A stretch of 40,911 bases of DNA from Geopsychrobacter sp. GTDB taxonomy: Bacteria; Desulfobacterota; Desulfuromonadia; Desulfuromonadales; Geopsychrobacteraceae. The stretch lies in NCBI GenBank assembly GCA_012974425.1, contig JAAXQE010000138.1, forward strand, positions 1 through 40,911, given 5' to 3'. Under the pieces are notes generated by a model. That model saw nothing but the letters and a program-made list of their open reading frames with translations. It made no database searches and had not been told where the DNA came from. Every line of letters begins with the position of its first letter. Position 1 is the first letter of the stretch. This document shows, one piece after another, positions 7,573-15,911 of the stretch. A program made the translations under genes and the position numbers.

Positions 7573-9120
7573 ATGAGCGAGCTCCATAAAACCCTGAGCC
7601 GCTGTGACGCCTACCCTGCGGAGACCAGCCAGGTTGAGCATATAGAAACCCACATTTCTCACCTCTACCTGACTGACAATCTGGTCTACAAAATCAAAAA
7701 AAATGTCGATTTCGGCTTCTGTAACTTTACCAATCTCGATCGGCGGCGCTTCTACTGTGAGGAGGAGGTCAGACTCAACAGGCGCCTGGCGCCGATCAGC
7801 TATCTGGGGGTGAGCAAGATTGTCCGTCAGGGTGATCGATTACTCATCGATCAGCCGGGAGAGATTTATGACTACGCGGTGCGCATGCGCCGGCTTCCGC
7901 AGAATCTGATGTTATCCAGCCTACTCGCGGACAACAGTCCGCAGATGGACCTGCCCCAGCATATCGAAACCGTTGCCAAAACCCTTGCCCACTTCCATGA
8001 GACTGCCCTAAAGATAAAAAAGTCGACCCATAACGCCCACAAATCGATGATCACTTTCTGGCATCAGAACTTCGAACAGACCCGCAACTGTTCTGACAAT
8101 CTGATCTGGCCGGACAGTTCTGAAACCATAGAACAAATCGTCATGCAGTTTATGGATAAGAATATCGAACTCTTTAACCGGCGGCAGGATCTCGGCTATG
8201 TTCGCGATGGTCATGGCGACCTGCACTGTGAACATATCTGCCTGACCAAACCGCTCGAGATATTCGATTGTATCGAATTCAATCCGGATCTGCGCTATGG
8301 CGACATCCTGAACGATATTGCCTTCCTCTATATGGATCTTGAATTCCGCCGCCGCAGCGATTTGGCCCTAGGTCTCTGGCAGAGCTATCAAAACAATATT
8401 GAGACTGGAGCACAAGCCGAGACTCTGCTCCGTTTTTACTGTCTCTACCGGGCATGGGTACGCGCCAAGGTGCACTTTTTTCAGATTGAGGCAACGGGAG
8501 ATGCTGCCGAACATCGCTACCAGTCTCGAGAATATTTTCGTCTGGCCAGCAGCTACGCCCTGCCACAGATGCTCCTGGTCTGCTGTGGCCTGATCGGAAG
8601 CGGCAAGACAACCCTGGCTCAAGACCTCGGCGCGGCGCTTCGCGCCCCGCTAATCAGCAGCGATCAGACCAGACCGAAGGCCCGGAAGATCTGGGCGAAC
8701 TCAGCATATGCCCAGGGTCGCTATAGCCAAAAAGCACGCCTTGCTGTCTATCACATGCTGGCCGCGCAGGTTGAAAACAGAATACCGCAAGGCAGAACCC
8801 TGATCCTGGATGCAACCTGCGAGACTCAAGCGATGCGCAGGATTTTTGCTGAGCTTGCCACGCGCATGGCTATCCCCTGCTATTTCATTGAAGCCAGTTG
8901 CGACCCAGCACTGATCCGCGCACGCCTTCAGAAGCGCTCAACAGACCCGCAAAAAGCCGGTGGTTCCGAAGCCGGACTCGAGCATTTCGAATCTCAGCGC
9001 CTCAGATTTGAGCCCTTAAATTCTGAAGCGCGTAGAATACGCGTCGAAACTGGCCAACCCCGCGAATATAATGTAGACTTTCTACTAGATAGGCTTCTAC
9101 AAACTTGCGGGACGCTGTAA
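7573..9120 (+). CDS. Fused aminoglycoside-phosphotransferase-like kinase and P-loop (AAA_33) kinase
   Basis: Soluble two-domain protein of 515 residues. Residues about 1-320 form an APH-like kinase fold: a lysine-bearing start (LVYKIKKNVDFGF), the catalytic loop RDGHGDLHCEHICL and the metal-binding region IEFNPDLRYGDILNDIAFLY. Residues about 330-510 form a P-loop kinase domain with the Walker A motif GLIGSGKTTLA and a LILDAT segment. The fusion corresponds to the COG2187 + COG0645 pairing; its substrate is unknown to me. The ATG at 7573 has AAGGA nine bases upstream; a TTG two codons earlier is too close to that site. Its stop is immediately followed by the start of the small membrane protein (TAATG), so it is the first gene of the partner-switching operon. 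Confidence 0.9.
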   Translation: MSELHKTLSRCDAYPAETSQVEHIETHISHLYLTDNLVYKIKKNVDFGFCNFTNLDRRRFYCEEEVRLNRRLAPISYLGVSKIVRQGDRLLIDQPGEIYDYAVRMRRLPQNLMLSSLLADNSPQMDLPQHIETVAKTLAHFHETALKIKKSTHNAHKSMITFWHQNFEQTRNCSDNLIWPDSSETIEQIVMQFMDKNIELFNRRQDLGYVRDGHGDLHCEHICLTKPLEIFDCIEFNPDLRYGDILNDIAFLYMDLEFRRRSDLALGLWQSYQNNIETGAQAETLLRFYCLYRAWVRAKVHFFQIEATGDAAEHRYQSREYFRLASSYALPQMLLVCCGLIGSGKTTLAQDLGAALRAPLISSDQTRPKARKIWANSAYAQGRYSQKARLAVYHMLAAQVENRIPQGRTLILDATCETQAMRRIFAELATRMAIPCYFIEASCDPALIRARLQKRSTDPQKAGGSEAGLEHFESQRLRFEPLNSEARRIRVETGQPREYNVDFLLDRLLQTCGTL

Positions 9121-9362
9121 TGAAAACGCCTGATTCAACATCAACCCATGAAGCATGGGTGCTCTGCCTGATTCTCGGGATTATCATGCTCAACTTTCCG
9201 TTCTTGCAGATTTTCAATACCGATCGTTCTATTTTTGGCATCCCGATTCTCATCTTTTATTTTTTCATCGGCTGGCCGATCTCAATTCTGGTTATCTTCC
9301 TTTTTGTAAATCGCATGCAGGCCAAAGAGCCTGACAAATCGCGCGATGAGGGGCATAAATGA
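9120..9362 (+). CDS. Small two-helix membrane protein, CbrX/DUF3311-like, coupled to the transporter-phosphatase
   Basis: An 80-residue protein with two hydrophobic segments, about residues 13-32 (around VLCLILGIIMLNFPF) and 38-62 (FGIPILIFYFFIGWPISILV), then a charged tail. The FP...FGIP...GWP pattern resembles DUF3311-type small partners of sodium/solute symporters, and the arrangement resembles the small cbrX gene in front of Pseudomonas cbrA (from memory). Both ends are coupled: the start shares a base with the kinase stop, and the stop overlaps the transporter start in ATGA. Likely role: a small membrane partner or assembly factor of the SLC5 domain, or a translational coupling device. 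The start at 9120 is chosen over a TTG at 9105 lying inside the upstream gene. Confidence 0.85.
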   Translation: MKTPDSTSTHEAWVLCLILGIIMLNFPFLQIFNTDRSIFGIPILIFYFFIGWPISILVIFLFVNRMQAKEPDKSRDEGHK

Positions 9363-12300
9363 TCTCTCCGCTCATCGTTACACTGGTCTCAATCGGCTAC
9401 TTTGCTCTGCTCTTTGGCGTTGCCTATTATGCTGACACAAGGTGTAATTCTGGTCGCAGTCTGATCAACAACCCCTATATCTATTCGCTCAGCCTCGGCG
9501 TCTACTGTACCTCATGGACCTTCTATGGCAGCGTTGGGCTCGCGGCAACAAGCGGGCTCGACTTCCTGCCTATCTATCTGGGACCGACCCTGATCGCCTT
9601 CACCTGGTGGTTTCTGTTACGCAAGATGGTCCGGGTCAGTAAAGATCAGAACATTGTCAGTATCGCCGACTTTATCTCCAGCCGCTACGACCGTTCCTCC
9701 GGACTTGGAGCTCTGGTTACCCTGATCTCAGTCCTGGGGATCATGCCCTATATCGCGCTGCAACTTAAAGCGGTCGCCCGGACATTTGATCTGCTCATCA
9801 GCCCGACAACCGTTGCCGAGGTTGGCCTACAAGACCTCTTCCCCGTTCTGCCTGGCTACGTAGATACGGCATTTGTCATGGCGCTGGTCCTCAGCCTGTT
9901 TGGGGTCCTGTTTGGAGCGCGCCATCTTGACGCTTCGGAGCGCCATGAGGGACTGGTCGCGGCAATCGCATTTGAATCGATTGTCAAGCTGATCGCCTTT
10001 TTAGCCGTTGGCGTGTTTGTGACCTTCGGGCTGTTTGATGGTTTTGGGGATATTTTCAACCGTTTTGCGCAACAGTTTCCAGAACGACTCTCCCTGTTCC
10101 GGCTCGATACGGAGGCGATCCCCTATACCAAGTGGTTTACCCTGACCTTCGCCTCAATGATGGCGATCATGTTTCTACCCCGCCAATTTCACATTATGGT
10201 TACTGAAAATGCGGATGAAAAGCATATCAAGGAGGCCATGTGGCGCTTCCCGGGCTATATGTTCCTGCTGAATATTTTTGTCATTCCAATCGCACTCGGT
10301 GGCTTACTCCTGAACGGTGGTGATACCTCACAGGCCGATTACTTCGTGATTAATCTTCCGCTGGCGGCAGGCCACCCCTGGTTGGCCCTGCTGGTTTTCA
10401 TCGGCGGATTCTCTGCCTCAGCCGGTATGGTCATGGTCTCTTCGATCACCCTGTCGACCATGATCCTCAACCACTTGATCATGCCGCTGATCCTGCGTCT
10501 CAATGTTAACATCAACGATTTTTCAGCGATCTTGATCAACCTCAAACGTTTCGGGATTTTTGCTGTTGTCTTCCTCGGATATTTCTACTACCGGGTGATC
10601 GGTGACTCCTATGCGCTGGCCAATATGGGGTTGATCTCCTTCATTGCTGCATCACAGTTTGCGCCAGCAGTCATCGGCGGACTCTACTGGAAGCGAGCCA
10701 ATAAGAAAGCTGCACTGGTCGGCCTTATCCTCGGGTTTCTCTTCTGGTTCTACACCCTGCTCGTCCCATCCTTTGTCCTGTCGGGCTGGATGGAGAGCAG
10801 CATTCTCGATCTGGGACCCTTCGGCATAGGCCTGCTGCGTCCGCTCCAACTCTTTGGTTTGACCGGTTTCGACATCTGGTCCAATTCTCTGTTCTGGACA
10901 ATGTTCTTCAATCTGGGAGCCTTTCTCGCCTTAAGCTTTTTCTGTAAGCAGAAGTCAGACGAACGTGAGCACGCCTTGCTTTTCGTCGATGCCTATGCAG
11001 AGACACAGGTCCCGGGTCAACGGCGTAGAATCAGCAAGGCACCGACTATCATGGAATTTGTCGAGTTGATGTCGAAATTCATTGGTGAGAAACCGGCGAA
11101 TACTGCAATTACAGCATATCTGCAGGATCAAGAGATCAACAGCAGAGGGAGCATGGCAGACCATGAAGTCCCTGCGCTCAAGGCCTTTACCGAACGAACC
11201 CTGGCCGGTTATGTCGGCGCGGCACCCGCTAAAATTATCCTCGACAATTACCTCTCGACTCGCGGCAGTGAGATGGAGGATGTCTTCGATATTTTCGGTT
11301 CGGTTACCTTAAGCAGAACCGCGAGTCGTGACCAGTTAAGCGTTCTCTACGAAGCGGCTAAGATTGTTTCGCGGGGCAGCGATCTCGACAAAACCCTGAA
11401 CGGCCTGCTGAATTTGCTGATGCAACAATTCAGGTTTGATCTCTGTGTTATCCGCTTTCTCGACGAGCAAGCGATGAGCCTTGTGGTCAGGGCCCAGATG
11501 GGGATGACCAGTACGCATTTTGGCGAGTCCGAACGCAATCTCGACCGGGATACCTATATCGGAACAACCTTCCTGTCGAATACCGCTACGGTCGTCAACG
11601 ACACCGAATATCTCGACAAACTGGAATCTGCACAAATTATCCACCGTGAAAAAATTCAATCGTTCGCACATTCTCCGATCATCGTAGAAGGCGAGCCAGT
11701 CGGTGTCATCTCGGCATTTTCACGTACGTCCAAGGGAATATTTACCGACGAATTCATTGCCCTGCTCAACAATCTGGCGCGTCAGGTCGGAATCGCCTGG
11801 CGGAACCATCAACAACTCGTCAAGCTATTGAGCGCCCGCGAGCAGGAACGCGACCTGGAGATTGCCAAAACAATTCAAAGGAGTCTGCTTCCGGCAGGGA
11901 TTCCGGAACTCAGTAATGTCGACCTCGCCGGGATCTGCGTCCCGACCCATGCGGTCGGTGGAGACTACTACGATTTTATTCGCCGTCCAAACGGTGCGCT
12001 CGATCTGGTTGTGGCCGATGTATCGGGCCACAATATCGGTTCCGCTCTGATCATGGCAGAAACCCGAACATTCATCCAGGCGATGCGTCAGATTGAACAC
12101 CCCTACGCCATGCTCGATGAGCTAAATCGGTTCTTCTGTGAAGACCTTTCCAGAGCCGATCTTTTTGTCACCATGTTCTACCTGCAATACCACCCCCAAA
12201 CGGGGCAATTACTCTATGCCAATGCGGGCCACAACAAGCCCGTCCTCTGGCGGAGTCAATCCGGCACCTGTGAGATGCTCGATGGCGACGGCCTGATCCT

Positions 12301-12613
12301 GGGCATCAAGCCCGATATAGATTTTGAACAACGCGAATGCATCCTCAGCATAGACGACATTCTGGTTCTTTACACCGATGGCGTCACCGAAGCTGAAGAC
12401 CACAATGAAGAGTTTTTTGGCGAGCTTCGCCTGTGTGCGCTGATTGAGGAGTACCATCATCTTGCGGCAACAGAACTGATCGATCAGATCCTGGAACAGA
12501 TCCGTATCTTTACCGGCAACCGTCATTTCATCGACGACGTTACACTCGTCGTGATGAAAGTCATCCATCAGAATTCGTTAAACATTGCGGCAAAGCAACA
12601 AACCATCAAGTAA
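9359..12613 (+). CDS. SLC5 sodium/solute symporter fused to STAC, GAF and SpoIIE/PP2C phosphatase domains
   Basis: A 1084-residue membrane signal protein. Residues about 1-530 form a PutP/SLC5-type transporter with about 13 helices (YCTSWTFYGSVGLAATSGLD; MAIMFLPRQFHIMVTE). Residues about 560-640 match the STAC linker known from CbrA-like kinases (FTERTLAGYVGAAPAKIILD). A GAF domain spans about 657-815, then a short coiled linker with EIAKTIQRSLLP. The output, about 855-1070, is a PP2C/SpoIIE Ser/Thr phosphatase with an intact metal site: GGDYYDF (about 867), VADVSGH (about 885), YANAGHN, YTDGVTEAED (about 1005), DDVTLVV (about 1059). STAS and anti-sigma kinase genes follow. Likely job: sense or import a solute and dephosphorylate the STAS protein. 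CbrA carries a histidine kinase at this position, so the phosphatase output is the notable difference. Ligand unknown. Confidence 0.95.
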   Translation: MISPLIVTLVSIGYFALLFGVAYYADTRCNSGRSLINNPYIYSLSLGVYCTSWTFYGSVGLAATSGLDFLPIYLGPTLIAFTWWFLLRKMVRVSKDQNIVSIADFISSRYDRSSGLGALVTLISVLGIMPYIALQLKAVARTFDLLISPTTVAEVGLQDLFPVLPGYVDTAFVMALVLSLFGVLFGARHLDASERHEGLVAAIAFESIVKLIAFLAVGVFVTFGLFDGFGDIFNRFAQQFPERLSLFRLDTEAIPYTKWFTLTFASMMAIMFLPRQFHIMVTENADEKHIKEAMWRFPGYMFLLNIFVIPIALGGLLLNGGDTSQADYFVINLPLAAGHPWLALLVFIGGFSASAGMVMVSSITLSTMILNHLIMPLILRLNVNINDFSAILINLKRFGIFAVVFLGYFYYRVIGDSYALANMGLISFIAASQFAPAVIGGLYWKRANKKAALVGLILGFLFWFYTLLVPSFVLSGWMESSILDLGPFGIGLLRPLQLFGLTGFDIWSNSLFWTMFFNLGAFLALSFFCKQKSDEREHALLFVDAYAETQVPGQRRRISKAPTIMEFVELMSKFIGEKPANTAITAYLQDQEINSRGSMADHEVPALKAFTERTLAGYVGAAPAKIILDNYLSTRGSEMEDVFDIFGSVTLSRTASRDQLSVLYEAAKIVSRGSDLDKTLNGLLNLLMQQFRFDLCVIRFLDEQAMSLVVRAQMGMTSTHFGESERNLDRDTYIGTTFLSNTATVVNDTEYLDKLESAQIIHREKIQSFAHSPIIVEGEPVGVISAFSRTSKGIFTDEFIALLNNLARQVGIAWRNHQQLVKLLSAREQERDLEIAKTIQRSLLPAGIPELSNVDLAGICVPTHAVGGDYYDFIRRPNGALDLVVADVSGHNIGSALIMAETRTFIQAMRQIEHPYAMLDELNRFFCEDLSRADLFVTMFYLQYHPQTGQLLYANAGHNKPVLWRSQSGTCEMLDGDGLILGIKPDIDFEQRECILSIDDILVLYTDGVTEAEDHNEEFFGELRLCALIEEYHHLAATELIDQILEQIRIFTGNRHFIDDVTLVVMKVIHQNSLNIAAKQQTIK

Positions 12614-12660
12614 ATGCGCTACAATTAAACGCACGAACTCAACAACAAGGAGACATTTAT

Positions 12661-12996
12661 ATGCAACTTAAAACTGAAGAGATCGGTGATATTGTGCTGA
12701 TTCAGATCGAGGAAGAACGGATGGATGCCCACAACAGCGGCACCTTCAAAGAGCAGATGTTGGCTCTGTTCGATGAAGGAAAATGCAAGCTGATCATAGA
12801 CCTTTCGCCAGTCAGATTTGTCGATTCTTCGGGTCTTGGGGCCCTGGTTTCAGGTTTTAAAAACGCCAGCGCACGCGAAGGCAGCCTGAAGCTTTGTGGC
12901 TTGCAACCGCAGGTCCGTTCCATGTTTGAATTGACCCGCCTGCATCGCGTTTTTGAAATTTTTGCTTCGGCCGAAGAAGCACAGGAAAGCTTCTAG
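12661..12996 (+). CDS. STAS-domain anti-anti-sigma factor (RsbV/SpoIIAA-like)
   Basis: A 111-residue cytoplasmic STAS protein. The hallmark phospho-acceptor loop FVDSSGLGALVSG is intact, with the candidate serines at 56 and 57 after Asp55. In partner switching the unphosphorylated form binds the anti-sigma kinase and frees its target; the kinase phosphorylates the serine and a PP2C phosphatase reverses this. Both partners are neighbours here: the SpoIIE domain upstream and the RsbW-like kinase downstream. The ribosome site AAGGAGA is strong, spaced eight bases from the ATG, suggesting higher production than its neighbours. Confidence 0.95.
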   Translation: MQLKTEEIGDIVLIQIEEERMDAHNSGTFKEQMLALFDEGKCKLIIDLSPVRFVDSSGLGALVSGFKNASAREGSLKLCGLQPQVRSMFELTRLHRVFEIFASAEEAQESF

Positions 12997-13012
12997 GGCG
13001 GGCTGACTCACC

Positions 13013-13435
13013 ATGGCTGAGAAGGTCGAAGTCGACATCACCATCCCCAATCACACCCGCTACCTGAGCTTAATAGGGCGCATCGGGGAGGATTTGGTTC
13101 ACTCTCTCGGTCACTATAATGGTGATCGTGAGGAGTTGGCCTATCATCTGAATCTGGTCCTGACGGAAGCGATTACAAACGCAATTTGCCACGCCAACGA
13201 GAGCGACCCGAATAAACAGATCCAGATTCAGATATCGACCTCTGATGAAAACTTAATTATCAAAGTATTTGATGAGGGCGATGGCTTCGATTTTGCCAAT
13301 TTCAAAACCACCGATATGCAGGATACTGATGAATGCGGGCGTGGCATCCACATCATCAATAGACTGATGGATAATGTTAGCTACCACAGAATAAATAAAC
13401 GTAATGTGCTTGAAATGACTAAAAAACTACATTAA
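13013..13435 (+). CDS. RsbW/SpoIIAB-like anti-sigma factor serine kinase
   Basis: A 140-residue GHKL ATPase of the anti-sigma type. The N-box TEAITNAICHAN has Glu52, Asn56 and His60; the G1 box DEGDG (87-91) and G2 box GRGI (109-112) are present, so ATP binding is expected. It has no membrane segment and no histidine-kinase dimer domain. It should phosphorylate the STAS protein encoded 16 bases upstream and hold a target protein inactive. No sigma factor gene is in the window, so the target is unknown; in non-Firmicutes such kinases can control regulators other than sigma factors. The ribosome site is weak, consistent with coupling to the STAS gene. Confidence 0.95.
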   Translation: MAEKVEVDITIPNHTRYLSLIGRIGEDLVHSLGHYNGDREELAYHLNLVLTEAITNAICHANESDPNKQIQIQISTSDENLIIKVFDEGDGFDFANFKTTDMQDTDECGRGIHIINRLMDNVSYHRINKRNVLEMTKKLH

Positions 13436-13450
13436 AAACTTAATTCAATC

Positions 13451-14071
13451 TCACCCGAGAACCTTATTTGCCAGTTCGGTATGCGTATTGACCCGGGCAC
13501 CCTGTTCGATCCTTTTACCAAAACCAACGAAGGGCATTCCGGCCTCAATTGCCGCCCGTTGATCAAGCTCTGAATCCCCGATAAAGAGGCATTCGCCCGG
13601 CGATCTTCCAAGCCGGCTTGCCGCCAAAAGAAGCATGTCGGGAGCCGGTTTCGGATTTTCAACGTCACGGCTGGTTACAACGATCTCAAAGAATTGAGAC
13701 AGTTCAAAATACTCAAGCACATCCTGCATACTGCTGCCCCGGTTGGTCGCAACAGCTAACGGGAAGCTATCCGTCAGGCGTGCCAACGCAGCCTTAAGTC
13801 CAATAGATTCTGTCATTAAGGGCACAAACTCACGATAATCGATTGTCTGAGCATAAGTCATTGCCGCCTCAACATCAGCATCATGCATGATGCTGGAGAG
13901 AACGACAGGGCTGCTGGCAGTGTGACAGATATGCGCCTCAATCGAATCAGGATTCTCGATTAAGGGATAATCAAATTCAGAAAAAATTCGGTTGTAATAC
14001 GCCAGGTTGGCAGGATGACTCTCGAAGAGGACCCCGTCACAATCAAAAATTATCGCTTTTAGCCCGATCAT
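13451..14071 (-). CDS. HAD-superfamily phosphatase, phosphoglycolate-phosphatase-like
   Basis: A 206-residue HAD hydrolase with all four motifs: IIFDCDGVLFES (motif I, nucleophile and acid/base aspartates at residues 9 and 11), VATNRGS (motif II), NPKPAPDMLL (motif III lysine) and FIGDSELDQRAA (motif IV). The small helical cap between motifs I and II fits the subfamily of phosphoglycolate and beta-phosphoglucomutase-like enzymes. The substrate cannot be told from sequence. Its ATG overlaps the stop of lgt (ATGA), so the two are coupled. It converges with the anti-sigma kinase gene across only 15 bases. Confidence 0.92.
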   Translation of the reverse strand: MIGLKAIIFDCDGVLFESHPANLAYYNRIFSEFDYPLIENPDSIEAHICHTASSPVVLSSIMHDADVEAAMTYAQTIDYREFVPLMTESIGLKAALARLTDSFPLAVATNRGSSMQDVLEYFELSQFFEIVVTSRDVENPKPAPDMLLLAASRLGRSPGECLFIGDSELDQRAAIEAGMPFVGFGKRIEQGARVNTHTELANKVLG

Positions 14072-14850
14072 GCCCGCTCACGCTTCCAGAGCCAAAGCAA
14101 TCCAACCAAACCAAATAGAATCATCGGCAGCGACAACAACTGCCCCATGGTTGCCCCGCCCCACAGATATCCAAGGTGCGCGTCTGGCTCACGTACAAAT
14201 TCAACCAAAAATCGGAAGAGGCCGTAAAACAGGAAAAAATTGAAGAAAGGCACGCCGTCTTTGGTCTTGAGGCGATGCAAGATCCAAATCCACACAAAAA
14301 GAACAACCCCTTCAAGCAACATCTCATACAGTTGGCTTGGATGGCGTGGTAGATCTCCGGCATAGGGGAAAACCATCCCCCAGGGTAGGTCCGTGGTTCG
14401 TCCCCAGAGTTCTGCATTTATAAAATTACCAAGGCGCCCCAAGCCCAAGCCGATCGGAGCAGCGGCAACAACAAGGTCACCCAGGGTCAACGGGGGGTAT
14501 TTAAATTTGCGACAGAAGATCAACATGGCAACAACAACGCCGAGCAGACCACCGTGGAAGCTCATCCCACCTTCCCAGACGGCAAATATTTTCAAGGGGT
14601 TATCTAGAAAAAAAGCTCCGTTATAAAAAACAACATAACCGAGACGTCCACCCAGAATCACTCCCAATACTGCATAGAAAATGAGATCCGAAAGACGATC
14701 CTTATTCAGATCCAGATTTCGCCCCCTGGCCAGCCGTGAAATCCAGAAAGAACCCAAAAGAAAACCACCCAGATACATCAAGCCGTACCAACGCACAGCG
14801 AGCGGCCCGATCTGAAAAAGAATTGGATCAAATTGAGGAAAAGTCAGCAT
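14068..14850 (-). CDS. lgt: Prolipoprotein diacylglyceryl transferase Lgt
   Basis: Inner-membrane enzyme (260 residues) that moves diacylglycerol from phosphatidylglycerol to the lipobox cysteine of prolipoproteins. It has about seven hydrophobic helices and the family motifs VRWYGLMYLGGFLLG, MSFHGGLLG (essential histidine), GLGRLGNFINAELWGR (Lgt signature arginine and asparagine), HPSQLYEMLLEG and LFRFLVEFVREPD. The ATG at 14850 follows TTAGGA and gives the usual N-terminus MLTFPQFDPILFQIGPLAVR; a longer in-frame reading to 14940 overlaps the upstream gene and is not supported. At least five predicted lipoproteins in this window would be substrates. Confidence 0.98.
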   Translation of the reverse strand: MLTFPQFDPILFQIGPLAVRWYGLMYLGGFLLGSFWISRLARGRNLDLNKDRLSDLIFYAVLGVILGGRLGYVVFYNGAFFLDNPLKIFAVWEGGMSFHGGLLGVVVAMLIFCRKFKYPPLTLGDLVVAAAPIGLGLGRLGNFINAELWGRTTDLPWGMVFPYAGDLPRHPSQLYEMLLEGVVLFVWIWILHRLKTKDGVPFFNFFLFYGLFRFLVEFVREPDAHLGYLWGGATMGQLLSLPMILFGLVGLLWLWKRERA

Positions 14851-14875
14851 TAGATTCCTAATCGGCGAAAAAGTA

Positions 14876-15823
14876 TCAAATCGAATCAGCGAACAGTTTA
14901 TCGTTGAGCCTTTGCATATCGGTCGGCATCGGCAAATCAAAAGTTAAGGGTTCGGCAGTAACCGGATGTTTAAATGCAAGATGAAAAGCATGCAACATCG
15001 GTCGAGCCAAAGATAACTCCGCATAATTCATCACACCTCCATAGAGACTGTCGCCAAGTAAAGGCGAACCCGATTCCGACATGTGCGCGCGAATCTGGTG
15101 AGAACGGCCGGTCAGGAGTTCTATCTCCAACAAGGCTCCTGCGCCGCATGTGATTTTGGTCTGGTAACGCGTGATAGCATCTTTACCGCCATGCTCGACT
15201 GATACCATGCGATTATATTTGCGCGATCTGGCCAACATCGAACGAATCTCACCCGTTGCGGGATCGGGTGCATTCTCTACCAGCGCAAGATAACGTTTAT
15301 CGACCAGATGCTCCAGAAAAATTTTACTTAAGCCCTTGTGGGCGCTTTGATGGATTGAGAATACCATCAGGCCTGAAGTCCCGCGATCCAACCTTTGGAC
15401 CATACCGAGTTCAGGCTTTTTGCGCCCCGGAACTGGACCAAGCAATGCCAACAGGGCATCGTAGAGGGTCCCTTTGTAGCGAGAAGGTGTGGGTTGCGTG
15501 TCAATTCCTGCTGGCTTATTCAGGACCAGAATATATTTATCCCGATACAGAATCTGCTCATCTGCGAGTCGAAAGATATCGAATGGCAGACCGTCCACAA
15601 ACATTTCGATCTGCATGCCATTCTTAACACTGGTAAAACAGGTTCCAACCCGCCGGCCATCGAGGTGGACTCCGCCAAGGTCGATTATTTTGCGGGCTTC
15701 GGTGCGGGAAAGTTCAGGTATTTCATCACAAAGAGCCTGGTCTAGACGCAACCCGGAAGCAGCATTCTGGATTGTTATGCGAAATAACTGTCTGATTCCA
15801 AGTTGATAGGTTTTTTGCTTCAT
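14876..15823 (-). CDS. RluA-family 23S rRNA/tRNA pseudouridine synthase
   Basis: RNA modification enzyme (about 315 residues) that isomerises uridine to pseudouridine. An S4 RNA-binding domain (about residues 20-80, LRLDQALCDEIPELSRTEAR) precedes the catalytic domain. The catalytic motif VQRLDRGTSGLMVFS carries the essential aspartate; later motifs are LTGRSHQIRAHM and PLLGDSLYGG. Which RluA-family position it modifies (RluC/RluD-like) cannot be decided. The ATG at 15823 is used; an in-frame TTG four codons upstream is possible, and neither has a strong ribosome site. The upstream sequence is very AT-rich and overlaps the divergent 6S RNA promoter. The stop is 25 bases before lgt. Confidence 0.93.
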   Translation of the reverse strand: MKQKTYQLGIRQLFRITIQNAASGLRLDQALCDEIPELSRTEARKIIDLGGVHLDGRRVGTCFTSVKNGMQIEMFVDGLPFDIFRLADEQILYRDKYILVLNKPAGIDTQPTPSRYKGTLYDALLALLGPVPGRKKPELGMVQRLDRGTSGLMVFSIHQSAHKGLSKIFLEHLVDKRYLALVENAPDPATGEIRSMLARSRKYNRMVSVEHGGKDAITRYQTKITCGAGALLEIELLTGRSHQIRAHMSESGSPLLGDSLYGGVMNYAELSLARPMLHAFHLAFKHPVTAEPLTFDLPMPTDMQRLNDKLFADSI

Positions 15824-15876
15824 ATATATGTTCAAATGTTCATATTTCTTTATTTAATTCTCTTAATATATTTATC

Positions 15877-15904
15877 TTGACTTCTAAATTCCGAGTGATA
15901 AGAT
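15877..15904 (+). promoter_or_regulatory. Promoter of the 6S RNA
   Basis: TTGACT at 15877-15882, a 16-base spacer, then TAAGAT at 15899-15904, in a strongly AT-rich stretch. It faces away from the pseudouridine synthase gene and predicts a transcript start near 15911, immediately ahead of the 6S RNA. Confidence 0.6.
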
Positions 15905-15911
15905 TTAAATC

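Noticed and set aside
14851-14940. N-terminal extension of lgt
   Set aside because: It would overlap the pseudouridine synthase gene; ATG 14850 has a ribosome site and gives the usual Lgt N-terminus.
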